Shown: positions 1 to 9,700 of the stretch, piece by piece | How the letters are laid out: each line of letters begins with the position of its first letter | Position numbering within the stretch: position 1 is the stretch's first letter | NCBI GenBank assembly: GCA_026214975.1 | Contig: JAOBSW010000355.1 | Coordinates: 1-64,000 of the forward strand | Length of the DNA: 64,000 nucleotides | Source of the DNA: Gentiana macrophylla | Lineage: Eukaryota > Streptophyta > Magnoliopsida > Gentianales > Gentianaceae | Direction of reading: 5' to 3' | Translations under genes and position numbers: made by a program | The notes under the pieces: model-generated | What the model was told of the DNA's origin: nothing | The model's database searches: none | The model's input: the letters and a program-made list of their open reading frames with translations, nothing else

Positions 1-1031
1 AAGAAAAGATGGGTTTTTCTGATAATGACTTGACAATTCAAGAGGTGGTTCTTAGAAGCCTCAGCAAAGTTGACAAAAAACCGAGTGAGGCAGCTGATCA
101 AACTCACTCCGCTGAACTTGCCAACACCCCCAACATTGATCAAGGGGAACAACATCAGAAACAGTTGTTGTGTGATTTTCAATAAATAATCACTAAATCC
201 TACCGCAAGCACACGGCTTATCGAGTAGTACATAGGATGTCGATCCCACAGGGACTGCAACACATCACATAGATCAGCCTCTTGCTCAAACAAGAACACT
301 ATCCAACCAGAATTGTGATAGTGGAACCTGCATTTCTTAGGCCAAGAATTGACAATCTTCTGAACAGCCTCCCTTTCAGGAAACTTGCCTGGAAATAAAC
401 CAATAAGACTTAAATTTTCCAAACTGTCATCATTCAAATCCTCTTCATCCAGTAGCACAGTGTCATCAGTAATGCAGTGGTCAAATAGGGTAACCACTTC
501 ATCAGATTGTTCTCTATTTCTCTTCACCAATTCTGCCCAAGAGGCAACATCATCCACAACTTTACCAGCATTTTTCCGTAAGTAATCAGTGGATTGAGCA
601 TTAGCAGTAATAGTATCAGTTGCATCAACCTCAGTACCACTTCCAACAGCAACACTAGAAGTTCCATTCTTTGTGGTAGACACAGGATCCACCCCCAAAT
701 GAGTCCCCTGCTCCTCCACTAAACCATGTCCTAAAGTATCATCAGTACCATCAGTAACCAGTCCTACATCTTTTGAACCAAGTTCAGCAGGTGCAGAAAC
801 TGATCCAGCAGGTGTAACAACACTCTCATTCAACTTATCTAGAGACAAACCATCCTCAAGACATCCACTAGGAGCATCTTTCATCACAGATTGTACATTA
901 TCTAATTGCTTTTCAACTTCAAGTAATTCTGAAAGTGAAGTGGGAATTACCATATCAGTGTCACCAATTGTAACCTTCTTCTTTGCATTGTTAATTGCCG
1001 GTGTAACTAACTTTCCAGATTTTAACCTCAT
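1..1031 (-). CDS. LINE ORF1 N-terminal part, DUF4283-like, open at left edge
   Basis: The minus frame has no stop from 1151 down to base 1; the first Met is at 1031. From there comes a long acidic, Ser/Thr-rich stretch, then about 430-256 a segment of the DUF4283 type found in ORF1 of plant L1 LINEs (LIGLFPGKFPEREAVQKIV, then a HNSGWIVFLFEQEADL run). ORF1 proteins of this kind bind the element RNA. The expected continuation (a GGPYF-type motif, then a proline-rich block as at 12014) is missing: below about 256 the frame stays open but no longer looks like ORF1. The likely reading is a 5' ORF1 piece fused to other DNA. The family call is fairly sure; the right start is not, because the frame is open without a Met up to 1151. 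Confidence 0.72.
   Translation of the reverse strand, partial: MRLKSGKLVTPAINNAKKKVTIGDTDMVIPTSLSELLEVEKQLDNVQSVMKDAPSGCLEDGLSLDKLNESVVTPAGSVSAPAELGSKDVGLVTDGTDDTLGHGLVEEQGTHLGVDPVSTTKNGTSSVAVGSGTEVDATDTITANAQSTDYLRKNAGKVVDDVASWAELVKRNREQSDEVVTLFDHCITDDTVLLDEEDLNDDSLENLSLIGLFPGKFPEREAVQKIVNSWPKKCRFHYHNSGWIVFLFEQEADLCDVLQSLWDRHPMYYSISRVLAVGFSDYLLKITQQLFLMLFPLINVGGVGKFSGVSLISCLTRFFVNFAEASKNHLLNCQVIIRKTHLF
186..256. other. Junction segment with a retroelement-like conserved motif
   Basis: Between the ORF1-like segment and the left end lies a stretch containing CCGCAAGCACACGGCTTATC and, further on, GATCCCACAGGGACTG. I have the impression that phrases like these recur in plant LTR-retrotransposon DNA, but I cannot assign the element. 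It marks the point where LINE similarity ends. A plus-strand open frame (3-188) also ends here with TAA. Confidence 0.3.
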
Positions 1032-1151
1032 TGCCTCAACAGGGGGGTCTAGCAACAGATCCTTTCCCAGAGCTTTACCATCTTCAATATGAGCTGGAGG
1101 AAGAGCTACAATGCCAGCAGAAGCAGATCCATCCAGCAAACCAGCTGATTT

Positions 1152-1566
1152 CTAGAGAGATGTTTCTCTCAGCTTGCTCCTTCTTCACCCGATGAAAGAG
1201 CTTGCCAAATCTGCACTTTTGCTATGTTTTTGCTCTTGTTTCTTGCTCGTTTTTCTCCCTTCTTACTTGCTGAACTTCTCTTTGAACTTACAACATCTCT
1301 TTTGATCTATGACTCACAAATTTAAGAATAAAGTTGAAGATGGCATTGTTCGATGATCGACGTCCTCCAGTCGCCGCTAGGAGATACAATCCAGAAGACT
1401 ACGGCTTCTCCCTTTGTCGATTTTATCGTCTCTCTCCGGTTTGGGAAAATTTACTAATCTTCTCGTAGGTTTAATTAGTTATGTCTCATATCGTAAATCG
1501 CATAAGCTTTCGCTGTGCTAAGATCAAGTGTCTCAATCGGTGCTATTACTTCTAGCATAGAGTTCG
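1152..1566 (-). other. Probable 5' flank or 5' UTR of the LINE; no intact gene
   Basis: On the minus strand an open, very basic 45-codon frame (1306-1172, rich in Lys, Arg and Ser, no Met) precedes the ORF1 frame and is separated from it by a TGA at 1169-1171. It could be the true ORF1 N-terminus displaced by a frameshift, or 5' UTR. Nothing else recognisable is present up to the LTR at 1567. Confidence 0.3.
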
Positions 1567-2413
1567 TGTTGGAAATAAAATTTATGTTTTGATGATGATT
1601 CATCACTTAATAAGTTATTGTTATTAACCCCATTGATGAAGTGTCATAACTAGCTGTTATAGTGCATAGCAAAAAGATGCCTAGATATTAATGTATAGGA
1701 TTTTATAGAGTCTGATATTTGAATAGGTTAAATCAGACAAGCACTGTAATTGTTCTAGGCTGTGTACTGAGAAAGTAAGAAACTGAGATTTAATCAAACT
1801 GAGATTCTACAAGAAACTGAAATACAGAGCACTTCCATGAAAATGAAGAAGATAAGTTCGCTGAGGGACACAGACTCAGTTGGCTTATATAGAAGATGAA
1901 GAACTGAGGGTCACAGACTCAGTTATAAAAGATTGAAGAACTGGGGGTTCAAACTCAGTTATGAAGACTATGTCGAGACTGTAAATATAGACTTCAGGCA
2001 AGATTATGGTGACCTGAACTGACTTTATGGATCTTGTATGAAGACATAAGAATCATAAGGACGATGAATTCTTAGAAGATAATGAGTTATGGTGTACTCT
2101 GATTAAGTCAATTATAATCAGATGAAAAATTGTAGTACTGATATTTGAAGAAGAGTAAAATCTCAGTTAATGCTCTAAGTCAGTAAAGAAACTGACAAGT
2201 GATAATCTCAATATAAAACTGATAAGGAAACTCAGTTTTACATATCAGTCATCCAATAAACTGATAGTATAGTCGAACGTTACATATGAATCAATCTTAT
2301 TGGATGAAGTACTGTCAAATCAGAATGGTCACAAAATATAGCCGTTACAAGATTCAAGCTGGATGAACGGTGAATAAACCCCTATAAATAGACTACTTCT
2401 ACAAAAACAAGAT
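1567..2413 (+). repeat. 5' part (U3) of an LTR; same family as the LTR at 18960
   Basis: This begins with TGTTGG and is closely similar to 18960-19803, including the repeated ACTGAGA/CTCAGTT blocks and the TATA region. It stops abruptly at the shared word CAAGAT, after which the sequence is nsLTP2 unit instead of the remaining ~890 bp of LTR. It is in the same orientation as the 3' LTR, so it may be what is left of the 5' LTR of the same element, split by insertion or recombination. Confidence 0.85.
2383..2390 (+). promoter_or_regulatory. TATA box in LTR fragment
   Basis: CCCCTATAAATAGAC sits near the truncation point. The same box occurs at 19773-19780 in the full LTR, at the expected U3/R border. 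Confidence 0.6.
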
Positions 2414-2617
2414 AAATTGTGGATGCAGATTTTAAGGCAGAAGTATGGATCAATTTTTTACGTACCCAAACCCACGAGCTCTTTTATCTCAAGGAACATA
2501 TGCAATATTGCAGACTCCCTTCGCAACGAAATTGGTGTGCATGATCAAGGAAATTTTATATGGCTACCGACCTTCACAGGTAAATTTACTGTAGAGTCGG
2601 CCTACTATGTGACATAG
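2414..2617 (+). pseudogene. LINE ORF2 C-terminal fragment (unit 1)
   Basis: The translation gives WMQILRQKYG at the start and a GNFIWLP..TGKFTVESAYYV ending. This is the pattern found near the zinc-finger-like C-terminal region of plant non-LTR reverse transcriptases. Only about 65 codons remain; it is cut by the inverted LTR piece at 2611. Confidence 0.7.
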
Positions 2618-2692
2618 TTAATTGTAAATTAATTATGTGATATATCCCAAAATAAATATATTTTGAAATACATCAACACAAAATACTCAACA
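2611..2692 (-). repeat. First ~82 bp of an inverted LTR (unit 1)
   Basis: On the minus strand this begins TGTTGAGTATTTTGTGTTGA and matches the start of the LTR at 37204. It ends at GACATAG, the same place as in units 2, 4 and 5, so the truncation predates the duplication. Confidence 0.8.
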
Positions 2693-2986
2693 AGTTATTA
2701 CACACTCTCCATTCAAGATTCTGCGTCCGCCTCTAGCTAGTCCCGAATTTGTGTCTTCCGAGATATATTCCGTTTGATCGGGGGGAAACCAAATTCAATT
2801 TCCAAACCAAAATAAAAAAATAAAAGAGAGTAAAGAGAACATCATAACTCAACTAGTAAATTATAACATTCATGATCAATAGATTGAAGTTAATTAGCAG
2901 AAATTTCATTCATACTATATTCTTATATTTCTCAAACATAATTAATTGGTCTAATTAATTAACCAATTACTGCAAGAATTTAACAC
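2693..2986. other. 3' flank of nsLTP2 copy 1
   Basis: AT-rich spacer conserved between units, including a CGTCCGCCTCTAGCTAGTCC block and a GGGGGGAAACC run. No coding region is seen; it should hold the polyadenylation region of the minus-strand gene. Confidence 0.5.
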
Positions 2987-3289
2987 TTAGTCGCAATCTG
3001 TCCATTCAAGACGACAAATTGAGACAACTCTTTAACCGCTGAGGCTATCTATTATAGGGTTGAGGACAGGATCTTTAATGTAAGTACATAAGCAAGGGTA
3101 TTGCTGGGTGACCGCGGCACACCATTTTTTTGTAGGTGGGTTTAAGTGATCGATTCCATCTTGGCAAGGAGACAACCACATTGGATTACAATCCACTACA
3201 GCATCGGTCAGTGTAAGCTGGTCCTCGACAAACACCAGCATTGCCACCATAACAACCAAAGTCAGTGCAATTGCAGAAATTTTTGCCAT
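2987..3289 (-). pseudogene. nsLTP2 copy 1, premature stop and lost cysteines
   Basis: The signal peptide and first two-thirds of a type-2 lipid transfer protein are readable (MAKISAIALTLVVMVAMLVF, then CNPMWLSPC). The first Cys of the central CC pair is Trp (KKWC), and a TAA at 3032-3034 replaces the Tyr codon after SLSG, cutting off Cys7 and Cys8, which are still encoded downstream. The protein could not form the four-disulfide fold, so I call it a pseudogene. Its TATA region (3365-3374) is intact, so it may still be transcribed. Confidence 0.85.
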
Positions 3290-3364
3290 CTACGAGTTTT
3301 ATCGATTGATCCCATTATTAGAGATGAGATGAGATGAATGGATACAAGTATTCAGTGATTCTAT

Positions 3365-3374
3365 CATTTATATA
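3365..3374 (-). promoter_or_regulatory. TATA box of nsLTP2 copy 1
   Basis: TATATAAATG on the minus strand, about 80 bp upstream of the ATG at 3289, followed by a CT-rich leader. Same position as in copies 2 and 5. Confidence 0.6.
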
Positions 3375-3553
3375 GGATATTAGTTGGCGACTTTTTTTTA
3401 AAGAGTTGGTTGTTCGGTTAAAAATACAAAAAAACAAAAAAGAGGTCTAAGTGTTAGTTTGGTTTCACAACCTCCAAATCAAGGTACTTGGTCCACAGGC
3501 ATATGTATAAGGCCCACTAAAAGAAAAATAATAAAATCTATGATGAAAAGATC

Positions 3554-4090
3554 ATGAGTTTTGGTAATATAGATGGTGTATGTTTTAGTAATTTTAATTC
3601 CCTATTTCTTTTTTCCTTTATTGCCACTGCATTTTTTAATTGTGTAGGAGGAGAAACTTTTAGACAAAATTTTGAACCTATACAAGAAGATGAAGCTTTG
3701 CACACGCATTACATAGCATCTGTTTCGTCTAATAAAGTCTTAGACTTAGTTAATGAAAAAGGTCGTCCTTTTGACCCACAAACTGAATATTTCGTTGGTC
3801 TCTTTTGTTTCAACTTTTCGTAAATTTATATTGATTATTATTTCTTATTATAGTGACTTTTGGTTTCAAATTGTAACACTATTGTTTAAATCAAACTTAG
3901 TATTTTAATTTATTTAATTGAATGTTAACATTGTTTGTTAATTGATTAGATTATAATAAGGGGGTTTGGAAGAACATAATTTTGAAAGAAGACATATGAA
4001 AGACATGATGATATTTATAGTGATGTTTTGCACCCTCTTATGGTGATGCATGCTCATGGCGGTGGAAGTCCTGACGTCTTTTTCTTATTT
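3554..4090 (+). pseudogene. Unrecognised exon-like remnant (unit 1)
   Basis: An open frame (3554-3823) includes the hydrophilic stretch GGETFRQNFEPIQEDEALHT, preceded by a pyrimidine-rich tract and TTGTGTAG that looks like a splice acceptor (AG at about 3647). After about 170 AT-rich bases a second protein-like stretch (HPLMVMHAHGGGSPDVF) lies near 4030-4085. I do not recognise the family. All units carry this remnant; this copy is the most open one. It may be two exons of a degraded host gene or a transposase. Confidence 0.4.
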
Positions 4091-4156
4091 TAATTTTTTT
4101 TTGGCATTATCTAGTAGGAGAATAAATAATTATGGCAAGTCCTAACTAATCAAGAT

Positions 4157-4360
4157 AAATTGTGGGTTCAGATTTTAAGGCAGAAGTATGGATCAACTTT
4201 GGACATACCCAAACCCACGAGCTCTTTTATCTCATGGCACATATGAAATTTTGTGGACTCCCTTCGCAACGAAATTGGTGTGCGTGATCAAGGAAATTTT
4301 ATATGGCTACCGACCACCACCGGCAAATTTACAGTAAAGTCGGCCTACTTTGCGACATAG
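4157..4360 (+). pseudogene. LINE ORF2 C-terminal fragment (unit 2)
   Basis: Readable as QDKLWVQILRQKYGS through TTTGKFTVKSAYF, with one in-frame stop. This copy matches the plant LINE pattern best. Confidence 0.7.
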
Positions 4361-4435
4361 TTAATTGTAAATTAATTATGTGATATATCCCAAAATAAAT
4401 ATATTTTGAAATACATCAACAAAAAATACTCAACA
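4354..4435 (-). repeat. First ~82 bp of an inverted LTR (unit 2)
   Basis: Same piece and same truncation point as in unit 1; equivalent to the start of the 37204 LTR. Confidence 0.8.
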
Positions 4436-4735
4436 AGTTATTACATACTCCCCATTCAAGATTCTGCGTCCGCCTCTAGCTAGTCCCGAATTTGTGTCTT
4501 CCGAGTTATATGCCGTTTGTTCGGGGGGAAACCAAATTCATTTTCCAAACCAAAATAAAAAAAAAATATAAAAGAGAGTAAAGGGAACAAAATAAATCAA
4601 CTAGTAAATTATAACATTCATGATCAATAGATTGAAGTTAATTAGCAGAAATTTCATTCATGCTATATTCTTATATTTTCTCAAACTTAATTAATTGGTC
4701 AAATTAATTAACCAATTACTGCAGGGATTTAACAC

Positions 4736-5038
4736 TTAGCAATTCGGCCATTCAAGATGACAAATATAGACAACTCTATAACCCCCGAGGCTATCTATTA
4801 TAGGGTTGAGGACAGGATCTTTAATGTAAGTACATAAGCAAGGGTATTGCTGGGTGACCGCGGCACAACATTTTTTTGTTGGTGGGTTTAAGTGATCGAT
4901 TGCATCTTGGCAAGGAGACAACCACATTGGATTACAATCCATCGCAAAGATCGGTCGGCCGTAAGTTTGGTCCTCAAAAACAACAAAGATTGCCACCATA
5001 ACAACCAAAGTCAGTGCAATTGCAGAAATTTTCGCCAT
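4736..5038 (-). CDS. Type-2 non-specific lipid transfer protein (only intact copy)
   Basis: 100 residues. Residues 1 to about 26 form a hydrophobic signal peptide, so the product should be secreted to the cell wall. The mature part has the full eight-cysteine motif with spacing C-X7-C-X13-CC-X8-C-X-C-X23-C-X6-C, which is the published nsLTP2 pattern. Such proteins bind single-chain lipids in a helical, disulfide-locked fold and are linked to cuticle or suberin deposition and defence; the exact role here is unknown. No intron is seen. A TATA box lies about 80 bp upstream and the leader is CT-rich. Four sibling copies in the window all appear broken. The start is the only Met before the signal peptide and is shared with the siblings. 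Confidence 0.92.
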   Translation of the reverse strand: MAKISAIALTLVVMVAIFVVFEDQTYGRPIFAMDCNPMWLSPCQDAIDHLNPPTKKCCAAVTQQYPCLCTYIKDPVLNPIIDSLGGYRVVYICHLEWPNC

Positions 5039-5113
5039 CTACGAGTTTTATCGATTGATCCGATTATTAGAGATGAGATGAGATGAATGGATGCAAATAT
5101 TCATTGATGCTAT

Positions 5114-5123
5114 CATTTATATA
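5114..5123 (-). promoter_or_regulatory. TATA box of intact nsLTP2 gene
   Basis: TATATAAATG on the minus strand, 76-85 bp before the ATG at 5038. A CT-rich leader (TCTCATCTCATCTC) follows, giving a plausible transcription start about 45-55 bp upstream of the ATG. Confidence 0.65.
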
Positions 5124-5394
5124 GAATATTAGTTGCTGACTTTTTTTTTAAAGAGTTGACTGTGTTCGGTTAAAAATACAAAAAAACAAAAAAGAGGTCT
5201 ATGTGTTAGTTTCGTTTCAATACCTCCAAATCACGGTACAGGTCAACCAGGCATATCTATAAGGCCCCACGAAAAAGAAAAATAATAAAATATACGATGA
5301 AAAGATCATGATTTTTGGTAATATAGATGGTGTATGTTTTAGTAATTTTAATTGTAGTAATTTTAATTCCTTATTTCTTTTTTCCTTTCTAGCC

Positions 5395-5850
5395 ACTGCA
5401 TTTTTTAATTGTGTAGGAGGAGAAACTTTTAGACAAAATTTTGAACCTATACAAGAAGATGAAGCCTGAAACGCATTAAATAGGATCAATTTCATCCATT
5501 AAAGTCTTAGATTTAGTTAATGAAAAAGGTCGTCCATGTGGCCATCAAACTGAATATTTCATTGGCCTCTTTTGTTTCAACTTTTCATAAATTTATATTG
5601 ATTATTATTTCTTATTATAGTGACTTTTTGTTTCAAATTGTAACACTATTGTTTAAATCAAACTTAGTATTTTAATTTGTTTAAATGAATGTTAACATTG
5701 TTTGTTAACTGATTAGATTATAATAAGGGGGTTTGGAAGAACATAATTTTGAAAGATGTCATATGAAAGACATGATGATATTTATGGTGATGTTTTGCAC
5801 CCTCTTATGGTGATGCATGATTATGGCGCTGGAAGTCCTGACGTCTTTTT
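5395..5850 (+). pseudogene. Unrecognised exon-like remnant (unit 2)
   Basis: Same two blocks as in unit 1, with the TTGTGTAG acceptor-like site, but the first block is interrupted (GAAGCCTGAAACG) and lacks a long frame. Confidence 0.35.
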
Positions 5851-5967
5851 TTATTTTAATTAATTTTTTTGTTTGGCAATATCTATTAGGAGAATAAATA
5901 ATTATGGCATGTCCTAAGCAATCAATATAAATTATGGGTGCAGATTTTAAGGCAGAAGTATGGATCA

Positions 5968-6520
5968 AGTGACTATGTTCAACTGGCAGTCCTTGCTTGA
6001 TCTTGTGTTTGTTGAATCTGTGTTTTATTAAGTGATCTGAGCTTAATTTTATTTATGCATTACACTGTGATAATTACACTTGTCCGGTGAGTTTGGTAGT
6101 TTGCAAGGCTACTCAAACCGCTACGCCTGTACTATTTCAGGTTAAGTTCTACTTTTGGGCCGCAGCCCAAAACCATCTGCAACTTTTCATATTCCTTCGT
6201 TCTAAAAACTCCTAACAGCTTAAAAGTTTTAACTCATAAAATTTTACACACACTACTTTACCTTTTCACATTGTCACACAACAGTCCCATCTTTCTGAAA
6301 TTCACTGTCATTTTTTATTCTGTTTGGACTCATACAGCGTTTACCATCTGCACTGTGCATTGAGTCACTACATTCACCTTATACACAATTTTTTTCTTAA
6401 TTCTTTATGGCGTCTACTTTGTACACTTATGATCCTACAAAATAAGTAGTGTTTGCTCAAAGACCACCTTTCTTCGATGGAACAAGGTTTGTGGTGTGGA
6501 AGAGTAAAATGAAGTCTTTT
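5968..6520 (+). pseudogene. Copia-like leader and gag start, fused to an LTR U5
   Basis: About 440 bp of non-coding leader is followed by ATG at 6407. The frame starts MASTLYTYDPTK, hits a stop, and continues to FFDGTRFVVWKSKMKSF. This resembles the N-terminal substrate-like motif of Ty1/copia Gag proteins (F-x-G-x-x-x-x-W-x-x-K-M). At about 6521 (TCTTGGAAGG) it passes directly into LARD LTR sequence, so the gag is truncated after about 38 codons. Block B carries the same fusion without the stop (26896). Confidence 0.6.
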
Positions 6521-6788
6521 TCTTGGAAGGTTAGACCCGGATTTTATCGGAAGGATTCGAGACGAGAATTTCCTTCCACCGGGAGTTGCTTGGAACACAC
6601 GTGTGGAAGATCGTGGTGCTCTTCACACCATATTTCTTTCTTCATATTGTGGTTCTTCTACTTGGATTTTGAGATCCAAGAGGTATGATCTACAACCCCC
6701 TTGTAGATGTAGATCTAGTTATTTTATTACGTGTAATTTATAGATCTAGATCTTTAAATCGCTTCCGTTGCGGATGATATTAGTAACA
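6521..6788 (+). repeat. LARD-like element 5' LTR remnant (R/U5), block A
   Basis: This matches 34624-34887 of the complete 3' LTR and ends TAACA just before a primer binding site. U3 is absent: it was replaced by the gag fragment. Confidence 0.75.
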
Positions 6789-6789
6789 G

Positions 6790-6798
6790 TGGTATCAG
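6790..6798 (+). other. Primer binding site
   Basis: TGGTATCAG, complementary to the 3' end of initiator-Met tRNA, lies one base after the LTR end. Confidence 0.7.
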
Positions 6799-9700
6799 TC
6801 GCATGTTGATCTATATTTATACATATAAAATATTAGATCTATGAGTGGTAAACATGTAGATTTTTTGTCCCAATTTTTTTATAGAGGCCGATGCATGTTT
6901 AATATTTTTTATGTTGCGATTGTTGTGGTTTGAAGAGATGGATTGGGGTTGGTATTGTTTACCCGTAGATCTATTTTGTAGATTTTTTTATTAGTATTAC
7001 TTGAGCATAGGACTTGTAATTTATTTTTTACGCAACTCGAAAATTGTAAAGATGGCTCCTTTGTAATTTTAATTTTGATCCAGGTTTGAGACGACGAAGA
7101 TGATGTGTTGAAGATCATGGTATTGAAAATCATCAAGAAGGTAAAAACGGGAGGAAGCCGATTGTTTTAATTTTTTTTTTTCCGGCAAATTTTTTTTTTG
7201 CGGCAACAATATTTGGTTGCATGACCTATGCATGCGGCTAGGTCATTTAATTAGGTCACGGCAGCTTAAATTTTTTTTTAATTTGAATCTCTTTAGCCGA
7301 AAAGGTTGACTTAAAAAAAATTTAAAAAAAAATTGAATAAATCAATATGTTTTCTCTTTTTTTTGGATCTGCCGTGGATAACAAAAAAAAAAAAAAAAAA
7401 TATTATAAAACAAGTTTGTAATATAAATATATTTTAATATATTGGTATATTACGGCCTCCTCTCTCGTCGTTCGTGGTTCGCGTCAAGATCGAAACTTTG
7501 AATATCCGGAAGTTTCAAGATCAAGATTTGAAGATCAAGACTTGAAGATATAGATTTAGTTTTACTTTTCCTTTGAAAATAGGTTAGTCGGGGTACCAAC
7601 GATCCATCTCGGTGTTTATATTTTCCGCAATTTATTTTTTATGTGTTTGATCATAAAATAGATATAAAATCGGAATTGCCATGACATGCATCATATCATA
7701 AATCCACTCCATGCATATATGTAGAATTTTAATTTTGGTAATTAAAATAGGCATGTATACAAACTCGCATAATTAGTTGGAATTTATTTAATACGTGGTA
7801 ATTAATTAATTTAGTAACTAATTAAAGATCCGAGGACGGGTTATGAAATCATTAAGCCTTTTCGGTGTGTGTTCTTGGTGAACCGCCTTAAAAGCACAAA
7901 CGAGATCACGTTTTTGATTCGTAGTGTTTACGAGTTTGAATTATGGTAAAAGAACAATAAATTTAGGATAAAAAATGGTTCGCATATAGGTTGGGTGGTC
8001 AACTGAGCTTTGCTCAACCGATTGAACCCTCCTAGTGTGATGTATGCACGGGGGTCCGGCAAGACTAAGCTACACCGGCGAGCGGAGGGGTGATTCCTTC
8101 TTATCTCCATGGGTCTCTCTTAACCCGACTTCGTCCGACTGTCACATATCTTCCAATGAATAGGACAGGTAGGCTTGCCTACATTACCGACACCATTCGG
8201 AATCCTTGATTTAATGTGCTTTTATGTTAACATCAAAAAGACGTGGTTAGTTAATCCACCACCACTTCCAAAATATTGAGTGGGAGCAGGAGAGGCGACA
8301 GCCAACCCCACGGGCTCTACTATAGATACAAGTAAGTGAGAGAAGGGTGACGCCACGCGGCACTTTGATTTTGTCCCCCTACGGATGGTGTTCACCCCTA
8401 TCAACATTCATGGTTTGGTTTCCGAAAGGATAGGATTTCCGGGTACTCGTCGGGTCACTGACCTATCCTACGACGGCACACTCGGGGCGTACCTAAGAAG
8501 AGATCCGATATAGTAGGTCACACTCATCAAGGGTATTCTTGATAATACCTAGGCTAAAAAAGGAAGGTAGTCAATGAATAAAAGGGATGTTCGATTCTCG
8601 TGGGATGTTCGATTCTCACAAGTTATTCATTGATGAGATTCTCTCGATTTAACCGTCATCTCTTTGACTTACCCTACGGCGGCACTGAGATGCGAGGTTA
8701 AAACCTTGGAATGGTAGAGTAGACTCAATTTTAGTTTACAATTCCTAAAATAAACTTATATAGTAGTGTTAAACTTGAATTAATATGTCATTTTATTTAC
8801 AGCATTATATCCCTCACTAAATTGCTTAAAAATTAATAATTGACTAGTACTGACTTCGTTAAAAAGTGGAAAGTAACTAGGACGTTGAACTAGTTAATCG
8901 ATAATGCAATTATTTTTCGAAAGAGATACTTTCTCTTAAGCCTTTTAAAAACCAGAGTGACATATAGGTATGTCACTAGTGTCATTCGTGTCAAACGGAA
9001 GACAAACTTAGTTTGATCAAAGGTGATTTCGGACATTGAAATTCTTCTAGTGAATTTTGAGTGTGTAGTGATTACACGAGTAATTTTCTAATTGAAAAAT
9101 CGGAAAATCATGAAGTGTTACTAGTTGGACGATATTTGGAATCGATGAACTAGTGGGAGCTTTATGATTTGTTGTTTTTCTAGAACATTAGAAAAGTGTA
9201 ACTGACTACACACGTAACCGTTCTAATTGAAAAACCGGAAAGTCATGAAATGTCGCTAGTTGGACGATATTTGGAATCGATGAACTAGTGGGAGTTCTTT
9301 GATTTTTTGTTTTTTCCGAAACATTGAACTATGTAATTTAAAGATTTTCTAATCGAAAAAATAAGAAAATCATAAAAATAAAGCATTGCCCGTTAGACGG
9401 TATTTGGAACCGATAAACTACTGGGGGCTTTAATGTTAGGATTTGTTGTTTTTTCTGGTATATTAGAAAATCTGAGAAGTCCCGACGAGTAACACTCGAA
9501 ATAGACATCCCACGGTTCAAGAGTAGTGTCTACTCACACGAACCGCTGGTTCAAGACTGTTTCCATTCACGGAAAGAATGGGAGAATATGTCTAAAAGTT
9601 TTAGTCATCTAAACTGAGAAAACTTTTAGGCTGAACCGAAAATTAATTAACTTAAAATCATAGGATAAGGACAGTGATTTTGAATCACCAACCTATGAAT

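Larger units (their letters stand above)
2408..4150. repeat. nsLTP2 repeat unit 1
   Basis: Composite unit of about 1.75 kb found five times in the window. The order is: LINE C-terminal fragment (plus), start of an inverted LTR, spacer, nsLTP2 gene (minus), spacer, exon-like remnant (plus). Unit 1 starts at the CAAGAT shared with the LTR fragment and ends where the next CAAGATAAATTG begins. Confidence 0.9.
4151..5921. repeat. nsLTP2 repeat unit 2
   Basis: Same composite order as unit 1 and very similar throughout. A 46-bp start of a further unit follows (5922-5967, to TATGGATCA) before the sequence switches to copia-like DNA. The identical switch occurs at about 26455 in block B. Confidence 0.9.

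Noticed and set aside
3..188. Plus-strand open frame of about 61 codons at the left edge
   Set aside because: It lies antisense to the longer minus frame, ends at 188, and shows no recognisable domain. It looks hydrophilic, so it is kept in mind but not called.
385..585. Ser-rich plus-strand ORF
   Set aside because: Exact antisense of the ORF1-like coding frame; the composition is explained by the opposite strand.
9060..9470. Possible CRISPR-like array
   Set aside because: Repeats are ~135 bp without short regular spacers, and the context is a plant retroelement.
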